Shown here piece by piece: positions 9,255-16,992 of a stretch of DNA of 34,193 nucleotides (its first letter is position 1; every line of letters starts with the position of its first letter). Under the pieces are notes generated by a model. That model did not search any database. It had not been told where the DNA came from and saw only the letters and a program-made list of their open reading frames with translations. Source of the stretch: an uncultured Alistipes sp. (GTDB taxonomy: Bacteria > Bacteroidota > Bacteroidia > Bacteroidales > Rikenellaceae). The position numbers were made by a program, and so were the translations under genes. The stretch is taken from positions 1 through 34,193 of the forward strand of contig URRP01000027.1 of assembly GCA_900550375.1 (NCBI GenBank). Direction: 5' to 3'.

Positions 9255-10226
9255 ATGAAATCGTTGATTTCTATCTTCCTTTTCTCGCCTCGGCAGAGCC
9301 TGAACAAGTTCGGCTCTGCGCTCGGCTTGGCGAAAACGGTTGTTTCGCTGCTGCTCTGCACGATCCTCATGGCGGGAAGCGCCTCGGCACAAAGCTATCG
9401 CGTAGCCCGTGCAGGAGTCTTCGAGGAGAACGGCCGTGTCGAGGTGGGCATTCCGACCTCGCCGCTGGCGGTCGATCTGACCGTCGCGAAGGAGGTCGTT
9501 ACCGTCGGCCCCTACGCCCGTTATGCCCAGAAGTTCCTCGGTGTGCGCGGTGCGCTGACCGACAAGACGCTCTATTCGATCAAGACGGCGCATGTAGCGC
9601 TGCTCGATCGGGAAGCGACGACGGCCGAGATTCCGGCCGGCGGAGTACACGCCGCCTCCTATCTGGGCGATGCCGAGACTTTTTCGCGGGTTCCCTTCGA
9701 TAAACGCGCGCTCGCGGACGAGTCGCTCGAAATGGCGGCGCGCAATGCCGCAAATACGCTCTTTGCCATCCGTCGGCACCGTATGGAGCTGATTACCAGC
9801 GAGGCGGGAGAGCATGTCTTCGGTGCCGGTTTGCAGGCCGCATTGACGGAGCTGGACCGGCAGGAGCAGGCCTACACCGAGTTGTTCCTCGGCAAGCGGG
9901 TGACGACGACCTCCGTCGAACGGGTCACCGTGGTGCCCGATGCCGGCAAACAGAAATATATCCTGTGCCGATTTTCGTCCGATCGGGGGCTGCTGCCCGG
10001 AAACGACCTGACGGGCGAGGTGGTGCTGTTGCAGCTCGACAAGGAGAGCGACGGAGCCTTCACCCTTACGCCCGCTTCGCCCAAGGCGGCACGCACGGCG
10101 ACCTACCGCGTGGCGGCCGATGTCGTCTGCACGGTCTATTGCGGAACGGAGGAGCTGACGCGTGCTACGTTGCCGCTCTTCGAGTTCGGCCGTGACGTGG
10201 AACTGGAGCTTCCGGCCAGAAAGTGA
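9255..10226 (+). CDS. Secreted DUF4831 family protein
   Basis: This 323-aa protein fits the Bacteroidetes DUF4831 family: VDLTVAKEVVTVGPYARYAQ, KFLGVRG, the Phe-Ser-Arg-Val-Pro-Phe segment, and AARNAANTLFAIRRHRMELI. Its function is unknown. The N-terminus is a signal peptide ending MAGSASA|QS, but its hydrophobic core is split: MKSLISIFLF, then SPRQSLNKFGSALGLAK (11-27), then TVVSLLLCTILMAG. The intervening residues are encoded by a palindromic element (9285-9335). ATG 9255 is preferred because the predicted promoter runs over the ATG at 9219. The next gene starts at the stop codon (TGATG), so the two are probably co-translated. Export to the periplasm or outer membrane is likely, although the interrupted signal could weaken it. 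Confidence 0.78.
   Translation: MKSLISIFLFSPRQSLNKFGSALGLAKTVVSLLLCTILMAGSASAQSYRVARAGVFEENGRVEVGIPTSPLAVDLTVAKEVVTVGPYARYAQKFLGVRGALTDKTLYSIKTAHVALLDREATTAEIPAGGVHAASYLGDAETFSRVPFDKRALADESLEMAARNAANTLFAIRRHRMELITSEAGEHVFGAGLQAALTELDRQEQAYTELFLGKRVTTTSVERVTVVPDAGKQKYILCRFSSDRGLLPGNDLTGEVVLLQLDKESDGAFTLTPASPKAARTATYRVAADVVCTVYCGTEELTRATLPLFEFGRDVELELPARK
9285..9335 (+). repeat. Palindromic repeat element inside the DUF4831 coding sequence
   Basis: The segment has the layout of the promoter-region repeats: CTCGGCA, then an arm (9293-9305, one bulged T), AA, the complementary arm (9308-9319), then TGCGCTCGGCTT. The arms form a 12-bp stem, gcagagcc-gaac with gttcggctctgc. The arm sequence differs from the copies at 5093-5239 and 16961-17111, but the flanks are conserved. 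It is translated as residues 11-27 without disturbing the frame. Confidence 0.65.
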
Positions 10227-10870
10227 TGAATCATACGGCGCGTATGGCGGCGCTGCTCGGAGAGCTGCGCCGTGAGATGAACGGCGCAGTGGCCGAGTCG
10301 ATGCAGCGCGGCGAGGGAGGTTACGGCCTGAATTACGGCGTCAGCATCCCGACGATTCGCGCCCTTGCCGGCGGGGTGGGAACGGATCACGATTTCGCAC
10401 GGTTTCTCTACGGGCAGGATGTCCGTGAGCTGCGGATGGCGGCACTTACGATCGCCGATCCGCGCTGCGTGACACCGGACAATTTCGACGAGTGGTTTGC
10501 CGGCCGGATGCCGGAGGAGCTGATCGAAGAGTTGGCGCTGCGGCTGCTGAGCCGCTGCGGCCGGCCGGTGCTGGACGCTTTGCGCAAACGATGGTTGTCG
10601 GCGGGAAGCGCCGCCCAGCGCTATGCGGCGTTGATGACACTGGCGCGTGCCCGGGTGCAGGAAATCGACACGGCGGCGATCGTACATGTCGTGCCCGATG
10701 TCGTGGCCGCCTTCCCCGACGATCTGCGGCTGGCGCGGGGTGCGGCAGCGTTCGTTCAGGCGGCGTCGGCGCGTATCGCACACGGGGAGATCGCCCGAAT
10801 GCTCGAACGTCTTCCCGATTCCCACGGCGGCAGCTATCTGCGCGACGAGTTGGAGTGGATGATTTTCTGA
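10226..10870 (+). CDS. DNA alkylation repair (AlkD-like HEAT-repeat) protein
   Basis: This 214-aa all-helical protein resembles AlkD/AlkC-type DNA glycosylases that excise alkylated bases without base flipping. Seen directly: GLNYGVSIPTIRALAG near residues 34-49 (the YGVxxPxxR pattern of the family), then repeated helical pairs such as DVRELRMAALTIAD and AAQRYAALMTLARA. The closest relatives in Bacteroidetes are usually annotated only as DNA alkylation repair proteins, and some have no proven glycosylase activity, so substrate and activity are inferred. The ATG at 10226 overlaps the DUF4831 stop; a GTG three bases upstream is an alternative. A terminator follows. Confidence 0.78.
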   Translation: MNHTARMAALLGELRREMNGAVAESMQRGEGGYGLNYGVSIPTIRALAGGVGTDHDFARFLYGQDVRELRMAALTIADPRCVTPDNFDEWFAGRMPEELIEELALRLLSRCGRPVLDALRKRWLSAGSAAQRYAALMTLARARVQEIDTAAIVHVVPDVVAAFPDDLRLARGAAAFVQAASARIAHGEIARMLERLPDSHGGSYLRDELEWMIF

Positions 10871-10894
10871 CACACGTTCGACCGTCTTCAAGTA

Positions 10895-10926
10895 AACAGC
10901 GGCAGACCGTTCGGTCTGCCGCTGTT
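10895..10926 (+). terminator. Hairpin terminator after the AlkD-like gene
   Basis: A perfect 14-bp stem (aacagcggcagacc at 10895-10908, its complement at 10913-10926) with loop gttc lies 24 nt after the stop. The T tract behind it is weak (gttgttcat), so efficiency is uncertain. Confidence 0.75.
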
Positions 10927-11086
10927 GTTCATCTGCATATTTGGGGGAATCAGAACGCCGATTCCGGCGGAAACTATTTTGTGTCGCCTTGAAGCAAGCA
11001 ACTACCTATCGCGCTATTTTGCCGTCTGCGAAAGTTGTTCTCTTCCTGCCTTTTGGTACTTTTCAGACAAGCCAAAGGTACGGAAG

Positions 11087-11135
11087 GAGAGCGGATGATT
11101 CCCACGCTTCACTCTGTTCCGCTCGGAATGACAAT
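11087..11135. repeat. 49-nt direct repeat, copy 1
   Basis: It begins gagagcggatgattcccacg and ends cggaatgacaat. It is 46/49 identical to copy 2 at 11214-11262, by direct comparison. Confidence 0.85.
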
Positions 11136-11213
11136 CGGAGTGTCATCCTGAGGAGGATGCGTCCGGCATCCGACGCGAGGATCGCCCTGCGTCCCGTCCT
11201 GTTCGCCCTGACG

Positions 11214-11262
11214 GAGAGCGGATGATTCCCACGCTTCACTCCGTTCCGTGCGGAATGACAAT
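11214..11262. repeat. 49-nt direct repeat, copy 2
   Basis: It differs from copy 1 at three positions (actccg for actctg, and gtgcgg for gctcgg). The two copies are 127 nt apart, start to start, and flank a segment of another repeat type. Confidence 0.85.
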
Positions 11263-11312
11263 TGACCCCGTACTCTGAAATGAGGGAGATGGAAAGCACA
11301 GCTATCTTCGGC

Positions 11313-12000
11313 TTATTCGATGGCCCGATAGCCGTTGCGCTGCAGCTCTTCGCGGCGGTAGCCCTTGTAGTTGAAGTGCCAGTATTCGCTGCGCAAAGGT
11401 TGATAACCGGCCTGCGTCATCACGTAACGCAGCAGCTCGCGGTTGGCTTTCGCCTCGACCGAGATGCGGCCGGTGCGTACCAACTCCGCTTCGCGGTCGA
11501 TATTCGATTCGCTGAAAAGGTGGTCGACCGCCACGCCCATCGGAATCGTATCGCGGCGCACGAGGTCGTAGATCGTCACGTCAACGGCAAAGCCGTAGTT
11601 GTGGGTGCCGCCGCCGTTGGCGGGATTCGAGACGTAGTTTTCCGACGGCGTTCCGACGACCGTATCCCACATCGTCTGTTGTATGGACATCGGACGGGCA
11701 GCGTCGCAGACCAAAAGCCGGTAGGTAGTCGGGATGGATCGCCCGCAGCAGCCGCTGTGCCTCGACCAGCGCTCGGGCGGCTTCGGGCTGGAGATAGGCC
11801 TCGCTGAGATCGTCGTAGAGGATTTTCCCCGTGAAGTTGTCGGGGCGGGCATACATCAGATCGACGCGGAGCGTCGAGTCGAGTCGCGCGACATTTACCA
11901 ATCCCGCCTGCTCCATGCGTTGCGCAGTGGGCGACGACGTTTGTGCGGTGGCCGATGCGGCGAGGAGCAGCGGGATCGCTGCGAGAAGCGCCCGTTTCAT
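11313..12000 (-). pseudogene. VanX-type D-Ala-D-Ala dipeptidase (M15D), frameshifted
   Basis: Two overlapping frames together make one secreted zinc dipeptidase of about 228 aa. The first frame starts at 12000 with a signal peptide (MKRALLAAIPLLLAASATAQ) and continues through LDSTLRVDLMYARPDNFTG to AIHPDY. The second carries RLLVCDAARPMSIQQTMW, the zinc motif THNYGFAVD and the catalytic EYWHFNYKG near the end. The family's continuous sequence is restored by removing one of two CTAC copies (plus-strand gtaggtag at 11721-11728). As it stands, translation ends after 139 aa without the active site. The start is 1 nt beyond the radA stop, so it belongs to that operon. A sequencing error cannot be excluded from sequence alone. 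Confidence 0.82.
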
Positions 12001-12001
12001 C

Positions 12002-13375
12002 CTATTCTTCGGTGATAAAGAGCGCTTTGGGCAGCTGATCGATGCTGTTGATCGCCACCACTTTGATGCCTTTGGGGCGTTTGGCGCCTTTCGGAAGGTA
12101 GCCCGAGACGACGATGCGCCGGAATCCGAGGCGCGCCGCTTCGCTGATGCGCTGCTCGGAGCGGGGCGCGGGACGCACCTCGCCCGAGAGGCCCACCTCG
12201 CCCGCGCAGCAAACGCCCTCGCCGATCGGACGGTCGTAGTAGGAGGAGACCACTGCGGCGATGATCGAGAGATCCAGCCCGGGATCGGCGACCTTGAAGC
12301 CGCCGGCGAAATTCAGAAAGACATCCTTGGTATACATCTTCATCCCCACGCGTTTCTCCAACACGGCCAACAGCATCGCCATGCGTTTGTAGTCGAAGCC
12401 CGTAGCCGTGCGCTGCGGCGTGCCGTAGGCGGCGTTCGAGACGAGCGCCTGCACCTCGATCAGATAGGGGCGGATGCCGTCGACCGAAGCGCCGACAGCG
12501 ATGCCGCTCAGCGGCGCGTCGTAGTGCGTGAGCAGGATCTCCGAAGGGTTGCCCACCGGCCGCAGTCCGGCGTCGAGCATCTCGAAGACACCGATTTCGA
12601 ACGTCGCGCCGAAACGGTTCTTGATGCCGCGCAGGATGCGGTAAATCTGGTTGTTGTCGCCCTCGAATTGGAGCACCACGTCGACGATGTGTTCCAGAAT
12701 CTTCGGGCCGGCGATGGCGCCGTCCTTGGTGATGTGGCCGATGATGAAGATCGAAGTGCCCGAGCCTTTGGCATATTTGAGCAGCGTGGCGGCGCATTCG
12801 CGGATCTGCGACACGCTGCCCGCCGATGAGTCGACCAGATCGGTGTAGATCGTCTGGATCGAATCGATGACCGCCACGTCGGGCCGTTGTTCCTCCAGCT
12901 GGGCCATGATATTTTCGAGCAGCGTCTCGGAGTAGACCATGCAGGCTTCGTTGCCGATGCCGATGCGGTCGGCGCGCATCTTGATCTGCTCGGCCGACTC
13001 CTCGCCCGAGACATAGAGGGTCTTCAGGCCGTTGTCGGCCAGTGCGAGTTGCAGGCTGAGCGTCGATTTGCCGATGCCCGGCTCGCCGCCCAGCAGCACG
13101 AGCGACCCCGGAACCAAGCCGCCGCCCAACACGCGGTTGACCTCGGCAATGCCCAGATCGAGCCGCGGCCGATCGGAGGCACGGATCTCGCCGACGCGCT
13201 GCGGGGTGCTGCGCGGCAGTGCGGCCGTCATCGCGGCGGCCACCGAGCCGCTCTCCTTTGCGATGATCTCCTCGGTGAAGCTGTTCCACTCCCCGCAGGC
13301 GGGGCAGCGCCCCATCCATTTGGGCGCTTCGTATCCGCACTCCTTGCAGAAATATGCTTTTTTGACCTTTGCCAT
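12002..13375 (-). CDS. radA: DNA repair protein RadA
   Basis: This 457-aa RecA-like ATPase drives branch migration and processing of recombination intermediates. The N-terminal zinc finger has Cys10, Cys13, Cys24 and Cys27. Walker A GGEPGIGKST spans 97-106, followed by VSGEES. The RadA-specific KNRFG motif (GIKNRFGATFEIG) precedes the C-terminal Lon-protease-like domain (GFDYKRMAMLLAVLEKR ... DPGLDLSIIAAVVSSYY). Length and order match the family. The start at 13375 is the first Met before the zinc finger. It lies downstream of rseP, separated by a 103-nt spacer with a long hairpin, and 1 nt before the VanX-like gene. Confidence 0.97.
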   Translation of the reverse strand: MAKVKKAYFCKECGYEAPKWMGRCPACGEWNSFTEEIIAKESGSVAAAMTAALPRSTPQRVGEIRASDRPRLDLGIAEVNRVLGGGLVPGSLVLLGGEPGIGKSTLSLQLALADNGLKTLYVSGEESAEQIKMRADRIGIGNEACMVYSETLLENIMAQLEEQRPDVAVIDSIQTIYTDLVDSSAGSVSQIRECAATLLKYAKGSGTSIFIIGHITKDGAIAGPKILEHIVDVVLQFEGDNNQIYRILRGIKNRFGATFEIGVFEMLDAGLRPVGNPSEILLTHYDAPLSGIAVGASVDGIRPYLIEVQALVSNAAYGTPQRTATGFDYKRMAMLLAVLEKRVGMKMYTKDVFLNFAGGFKVADPGLDLSIIAAVVSSYYDRPIGEGVCCAGEVGLSGEVRPAPRSEQRISEAARLGFRRIVVSGYLPKGAKRPKGIKVVAINSIDQLPKALFITEE

Positions 13376-13400
13376 GCCAACGATCGTTTTTTGTTCGGTT

Positions 13401-13468
13401 CATCTTCGGCGGCTGGGGCGTCGCGCTGAAAGCGCGAGCCGCCGAAGATGGCAACGCTTGCGCGTTGC
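13401..13468. repeat. Nested inverted repeat between rseP and radA
   Basis: Outer 14-bp arms catcttcggcggct (13401-13414) and agccgccgaagatg (13437-13450) enclose an inner 7-bp hairpin, tcgcgct gaa agcgcga (13421-13437). A second hairpin, gcaacgc ttgc gcgttgc, lies beside it at 13451-13468. There is no T tract on the transcribed strand, so it is more likely an RNA-processing or attenuation structure, or a mobile palindrome, than a simple terminator. Confidence 0.7.
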
Positions 13469-13478
13469 AGATCTCGGA

Positions 13479-14801
13479 TTATTTGATGAAGAACCGGTAG
13501 ATGTCGTTGCCGTTGGCGTAGACCAGCAGCACCAAAATGATCGCCAGCCCGACGTACTGCGCCGCTTCGAGGAAGCGGTCGCTCGGTTTACGGCCGGTCA
13601 CCATCTCCCACAGCGTGAAGATCGCGTGGCCGCCGTCCAGTCCCGGAATGGGCAGGATGTTCATGATGGCCAGAATGATCGAGATGAAGGCGCACTTCGA
13701 CCAGAAATCCTCCCAGTTCCATGCCGAGGGGAAGATGCTGCCGATGGCGATGAAACCGCCCAGCTCCTCGTACATCTGAGTCTTGGGCTGTACGATGAGT
13801 TTGAGCTGTTCCCAGTAATTGGCGATCACGCTGCCCGTGCGGCGGATGCCGGCGGGGATCGACTGCCAGAAGGTATACTCCTTCGTGCGCAGCCGGTAGT
13901 CGTGACGCGCGACCGTGACGCCGATCTTGCCGTCGGCACTCACCGGAACGGTCACCACGGCGGTCGAGTCGCCGCGCAGAAGGGTGAGCTCTACGTCGGA
14001 CGACTTGTGCTGCGAGAGCAGAGACACGTATTCCGAAAATTCGACGTGCTTCTCCCCGTTCAAGGCCACGACCTCGTCGCCGGATTGCAGACCCGCGGCA
14101 AGGGCTGCGGGGGAGGCCACGCTGTCGACGCGGAAGGGCGTGCGCAGCATCAGCATCTCTTCGTAACCCTTGGCGCGGCGGAAGTCGACGAGCTGTTGGA
14201 AGGGAATGGTGAAGCTCTCTTCGCGGCCGTCGCGCTCGACGACGACCGTGCGGTCGCTCTCGGTCAGCAGCAGCGTCATGGCGATGGCGTTCACGTCGTC
14301 GATCGGCTGTCCGTCGATCGAGAGGATTTTGTCGCCGTCTTCGAATCCGAGCGACTGCGCCGCCGCGTTGAAGGTGTAACCGTAAACGGCGTCTTCGTTG
14401 GCGAAATATTTCTCGCCCCACGTGTAGCAGATGCCGCAGTAGATGGCCACAGCCAGCAGAATGTTCATCACGATGCCGGCGATCATCACCAGAAAGCGCT
14501 GCCACGCCGGTTTGGCGCGGAATTCGTCGGGCTGAACCGGCTGTTTCATCTGTTCCGTGTCGAGACTTTCGTCGATCATGCCGGCGATCTTGACATAGCC
14601 GCCCAGCGGCAGCCAGCCCACGCCGTACTCCGTGCCGCCGCGCTTGAACTTGAAGAGCGAGAACCACGGGTCGAAGAAGATGTAGAACTTTTCGACGCGG
14701 ATGCCGAACACGCGCGCCATGAGGAAGTGTCCCAGTTCGTGGATGCCCACGAGCAGGGTGAAGCAGAGGAAGAGTTGAATGACTTTGATGAGAATATCCA
14801 T
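13479..14801 (-). CDS. rseP: RseP-type site-2 intramembrane zinc protease
   Basis: This 440-aa S2P-family protease cleaves membrane-embedded substrates; in other bacteria these are anti-sigma factors and signal peptide remnants. The zinc motif HELGH is at residues 21-25 in the first membrane helix, and the third ligand lies in PGLDGGH (LDG starts at residue 388). Two PDZ domains sit between (GFEDGDKILSIDGQPID and AGLQSGDEVVALNGE). A FKFKRGGTEYGVGWLPLGGYVKI-type loop follows the first helix, as in the family. It begins 10 nt after the dxr stop. The substrate here cannot be named because no sigma/anti-sigma pair is in the window. Confidence 0.95.
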   Translation of the reverse strand: MDILIKVIQLFLCFTLLVGIHELGHFLMARVFGIRVEKFYIFFDPWFSLFKFKRGGTEYGVGWLPLGGYVKIAGMIDESLDTEQMKQPVQPDEFRAKPAWQRFLVMIAGIVMNILLAVAIYCGICYTWGEKYFANEDAVYGYTFNAAAQSLGFEDGDKILSIDGQPIDDVNAIAMTLLLTESDRTVVVERDGREESFTIPFQQLVDFRRAKGYEEMLMLRTPFRVDSVASPAALAAGLQSGDEVVALNGEKHVEFSEYVSLLSQHKSSDVELTLLRGDSTAVVTVPVSADGKIGVTVARHDYRLRTKEYTFWQSIPAGIRRTGSVIANYWEQLKLIVQPKTQMYEELGGFIAIGSIFPSAWNWEDFWSKCAFISIILAIMNILPIPGLDGGHAIFTLWEMVTGRKPSDRFLEAAQYVGLAIILVLLVYANGNDIYRFFIK

Positions 14802-14811
14802 TATCGATAGT

Positions 14812-15963
14812 TTATAATTTCAGAAATTCACGGGCGATGCGGCGCGCTTCGGCGTCGGAGGCGGCATAGTCGTCGAGCGTGGGCCGTGCGACGAAATCGG
14901 ATTTGTCGAGTGCATGGCGGATCGTGCGTACGATATCGAGGTAGCCGCACCGCTTGGCCAGAAACGCCGCGACGGCCACCTCGTTGGCGCCGTTCATCGT
15001 ACAGGCCGCCGTGCCGCCGCGCCGCAGGCAGTCGTAGGCGATCTCCAGCGCCGGATATTTCTCGCGATCCGGTTCCGAGAAGGTGAGCGTCGGATGGTCG
15101 GTGAAGCTGAAATGCTCCGCCGCTCGCGCGGCACGCTTGGGAAAGAGCAGTGCGAAACTGATCGGCAGGTGCATATCGGGCGTGCCGAGCTGCGCTTTGA
15201 TGGCGCCGTCTTCGAATTCGACCATCGAGTGAATCACCGATTGCGGATGAATCAGCACCGAGATCCGTTCGGCCGGCATCCCGAAGAGCCAGCGGGCTTC
15301 GATCACCTCGAAACCCTTGTTGACGAGCGTCGCCGAGTCGATCGTGATTTTGGCTCCCATGCGCCACTGCGGGTGCCGCAGCGCCTGTTCGACGGTGACG
15401 TCGGCGAGTCGTTCGCGCGGCACGTCACGCAGGGCACCGCCCGAGCAGGTGACGATCAGCCGCCGTGCGGGCGACGCTTCGCCCATAAGGCATTGGAAGA
15501 TGGCCGAATGTTCGGAGTCGATCGGCAGGATGGGAACCCTGCGCTCGGCGGCCAGCCGCATGACATAGTCGCCGCCCACGACGAGCGTCTCCTTGTTGGC
15601 CAGCGCCACCTTTTTGCCCGCCTCGATGGCAGCCACCGTGGGCCGCAGCCCCGCGTATCCCACCAGTGCGTTGACCACCACGTCGACCGTCGCGGCCTGT
15701 ACGACCTGCCGGATCGCATCGTCGCCCGCATAGACCTTGATGGGCCGGTCGGCCAGTGCGCGGCGCAGCGCATCGTATTTCGACGCGTCGGCGATGACCA
15801 CCGAATCGGGCGCGAACTCCTCGGCCTGACGGGCCAGCGCCTCCCAGTTGCGGTGTGCGGTGAGCGTGGTGATTTCGAACGACTCGGGATTCTCGCGGAC
15901 GATGTCGAGCGTCTGGACGCCGATCGAACCGGTCGAACCGAGCAGGGCGATGCGTTGTTTCAT
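14812..15963 (-). CDS. dxr: 1-deoxy-D-xylulose 5-phosphate reductoisomerase
   Basis: Dxr rearranges and reduces DXP to MEP with NADPH, the committed step of the MEP isoprenoid pathway and the target of fosmidomycin. The 383-aa protein has the NADPH motif LLGSTGSIGVQ at the N-terminus, NKETLVVGG, the metal/substrate motif PIDSEHSAIFQCL, KITIDSATLVNKGFEVIEA and HPQSVIHSMVEF. The ATG at 15963 sits five residues before the nucleotide-binding loop; the frame continues upstream to 16041, but that would overlap the preceding gene. It is flanked by a degenerate M23 gene (29-nt gap) and rseP (10-nt gap), all on one strand. Confidence 0.97.
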   Translation of the reverse strand: MKQRIALLGSTGSIGVQTLDIVRENPESFEITTLTAHRNWEALARQAEEFAPDSVVIADASKYDALRRALADRPIKVYAGDDAIRQVVQAATVDVVVNALVGYAGLRPTVAAIEAGKKVALANKETLVVGGDYVMRLAAERRVPILPIDSEHSAIFQCLMGEASPARRLIVTCSGGALRDVPRERLADVTVEQALRHPQWRMGAKITIDSATLVNKGFEVIEARWLFGMPAERISVLIHPQSVIHSMVEFEDGAIKAQLGTPDMHLPISFALLFPKRAARAAEHFSFTDHPTLTFSEPDREKYPALEIAYDCLRRGGTAACTMNGANEVAVAAFLAKRCGYLDIVRTIRHALDKSDFVARPTLDDYAASDAEARRIAREFLKL

Positions 15964-15992
15964 GCGTAGCGTTTTTTCGGCGGAATGATTTA

Positions 15993-16856
15993 TTAAAATA
16001 CGATGTATCCTTCGGGGTCTACGGGTTTGCCGTCGTTCCACAGCTCGAAGCCGAAGAGCTTCGCGTCGTTGCCTTCGGCCTGCGGGTCGTTACTGTACCC
16101 CAGTACCTCGCCGCTGCGAAGCCGCTGTCCTGTCGAAACCATCGACTGCGCGAGGTTTTTATAGATCGAGAGCAGATTGTTGGCGTGCTGTACCTGCACG
16201 ACGTAGCCCTCTTCGGGACTCCACAGACTCAGCACGACCGTCCCGTTGTCGATCGCCGAGACCTGCGACCCCGGAGCGGCAGCGATGCGGATGCCGTATT
16301 GTCCCAGTTTGGTGTCGAACTTCTCGGTGAGGATACCTTCGACCGGCGCGGCCATCGCCATCGCTTCGCGCAGCGTTTTGCGCGACGGCGATTTCCCCAG
16401 TCCGTAGGGACCTTCGCCCTCCATCTGGATGCGCAGGAGCGAATCTTCGCGCGAGGGCATCACCAGCGTCTTGTCGGCCTTGATGCTGTCGAGTCCGCCG
16501 ACGTTGCGTACCACGGGTGTCTTGCCCTCCATGATCAGAGCGATGTTGTCGCTGTACGTGCGCATCTGGGTCATCTGCCGTTCGATCGAATCGAGACGCA
16601 TGATATTTTGCAGCAGCATCTCGCGCGAGCGGTTGGCCTCGTAACCCGGCAGAAACTCCAGTACGGGGGTGTAAGCCACCAGCGAGAGGATCAGGATGAA
16701 GAGCAGCAGCACGAAGGCCAGCAGTGCTGCGAAGATGCGTACTACCGAGATGTGCATGTGCCACTCCTCGGTGTTGTCCACCTCGTTCTGGAGCGTCAGC
16801 CGGTGTTTGCGGACCAGACGCTTGTAGGCTCGTGAAATTGCCGATAATCCTTTCAT
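15993..16856 (-). CDS. Membrane-anchored degenerate LytM (M23-like) protein
   Basis: This 287-aa protein has a basic cytoplasmic N-terminus, one membrane helix (about 39-62), a helical segment likely to coil (78-110) and a C-terminal M23/LytM fold (about 172-287: EGILTEKFD, SAIDNGTVV, GYVVQVQHANNLLSIYKNL, GQRLRSGEVLG, FGFELWNDGKPVDPEGYI). The usual zinc ligands are replaced: HxxxD appears as QYGIR (186-190), the HLHFEL block as LFGFEL, and the YxHL His as Asn. It is therefore probably not a hydrolase but may bind or activate one, as EnvC and NlpD do. The ATG at 16856 fits best; the frame is open to 16991 but would start inside the promoter. It heads the dxr-rseP-radA operon. Confidence 0.8.
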   Translation of the reverse strand: MKGLSAISRAYKRLVRKHRLTLQNEVDNTEEWHMHISVVRIFAALLAFVLLLFILILSLVAYTPVLEFLPGYEANRSREMLLQNIMRLDSIERQMTQMRTYSDNIALIMEGKTPVVRNVGGLDSIKADKTLVMPSREDSLLRIQMEGEGPYGLGKSPSRKTLREAMAMAAPVEGILTEKFDTKLGQYGIRIAAAPGSQVSAIDNGTVVLSLWSPEEGYVVQVQHANNLLSIYKNLAQSMVSTGQRLRSGEVLGYSNDPQAEGNDAKLFGFELWNDGKPVDPEGYIVF

Positions 16857-16952
16857 GTTTAGCGTGTTTAAAGTATCGATACCGGAGCGGAGGTCGGGCA
16901 TGGAGGCGTGTGGAACCGCTTCTTGCCGCAGTGTCGTCCGTTCGGGCCGCTT

Positions 16953-16968
16953 TATCTTTGCAAAGATA
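16953..16968. promoter_or_regulatory. Perfect palindrome of two head-to-head -7 boxes
   Basis: TATCTTTG on the plus strand (16953-16960) abuts its own reverse complement (16961-16968), giving a 16-bp palindrome. Only the minus-strand box has a good -33 element. Confidence 0.55.
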
Positions 16969-16992
16969 CGAAAAGACGAGTGCAGAAGCAAA
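16961..16992 (-). promoter_or_regulatory. Promoter of the M23-like/dxr/rseP/radA operon
   Basis: Read on the minus strand, TTTG (16989-16992), a 20-nt spacer and TATCTTTG (16961-16968) match the Bacteroidetes consensus. The transcript would start about 100 nt before the ATG at 16856. The whole promoter lies in a palindromic repeat unit. Confidence 0.75.

Larger units (their letters stand above)
10927..11312. other. Gene-free region with interspersed repeats
   Basis: No gene is supported between the AlkD-like gene and the convergent VanX-like pseudogene. The stretch holds an imperfect hairpin at 11042-11086 (cttcc ... ccttttgg ... ccaaagg ... ggaag), the two 49-nt direct repeats listed separately, and between them a segment (11141-11184) that resembles 1449-1488. 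Confidence 0.6.
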
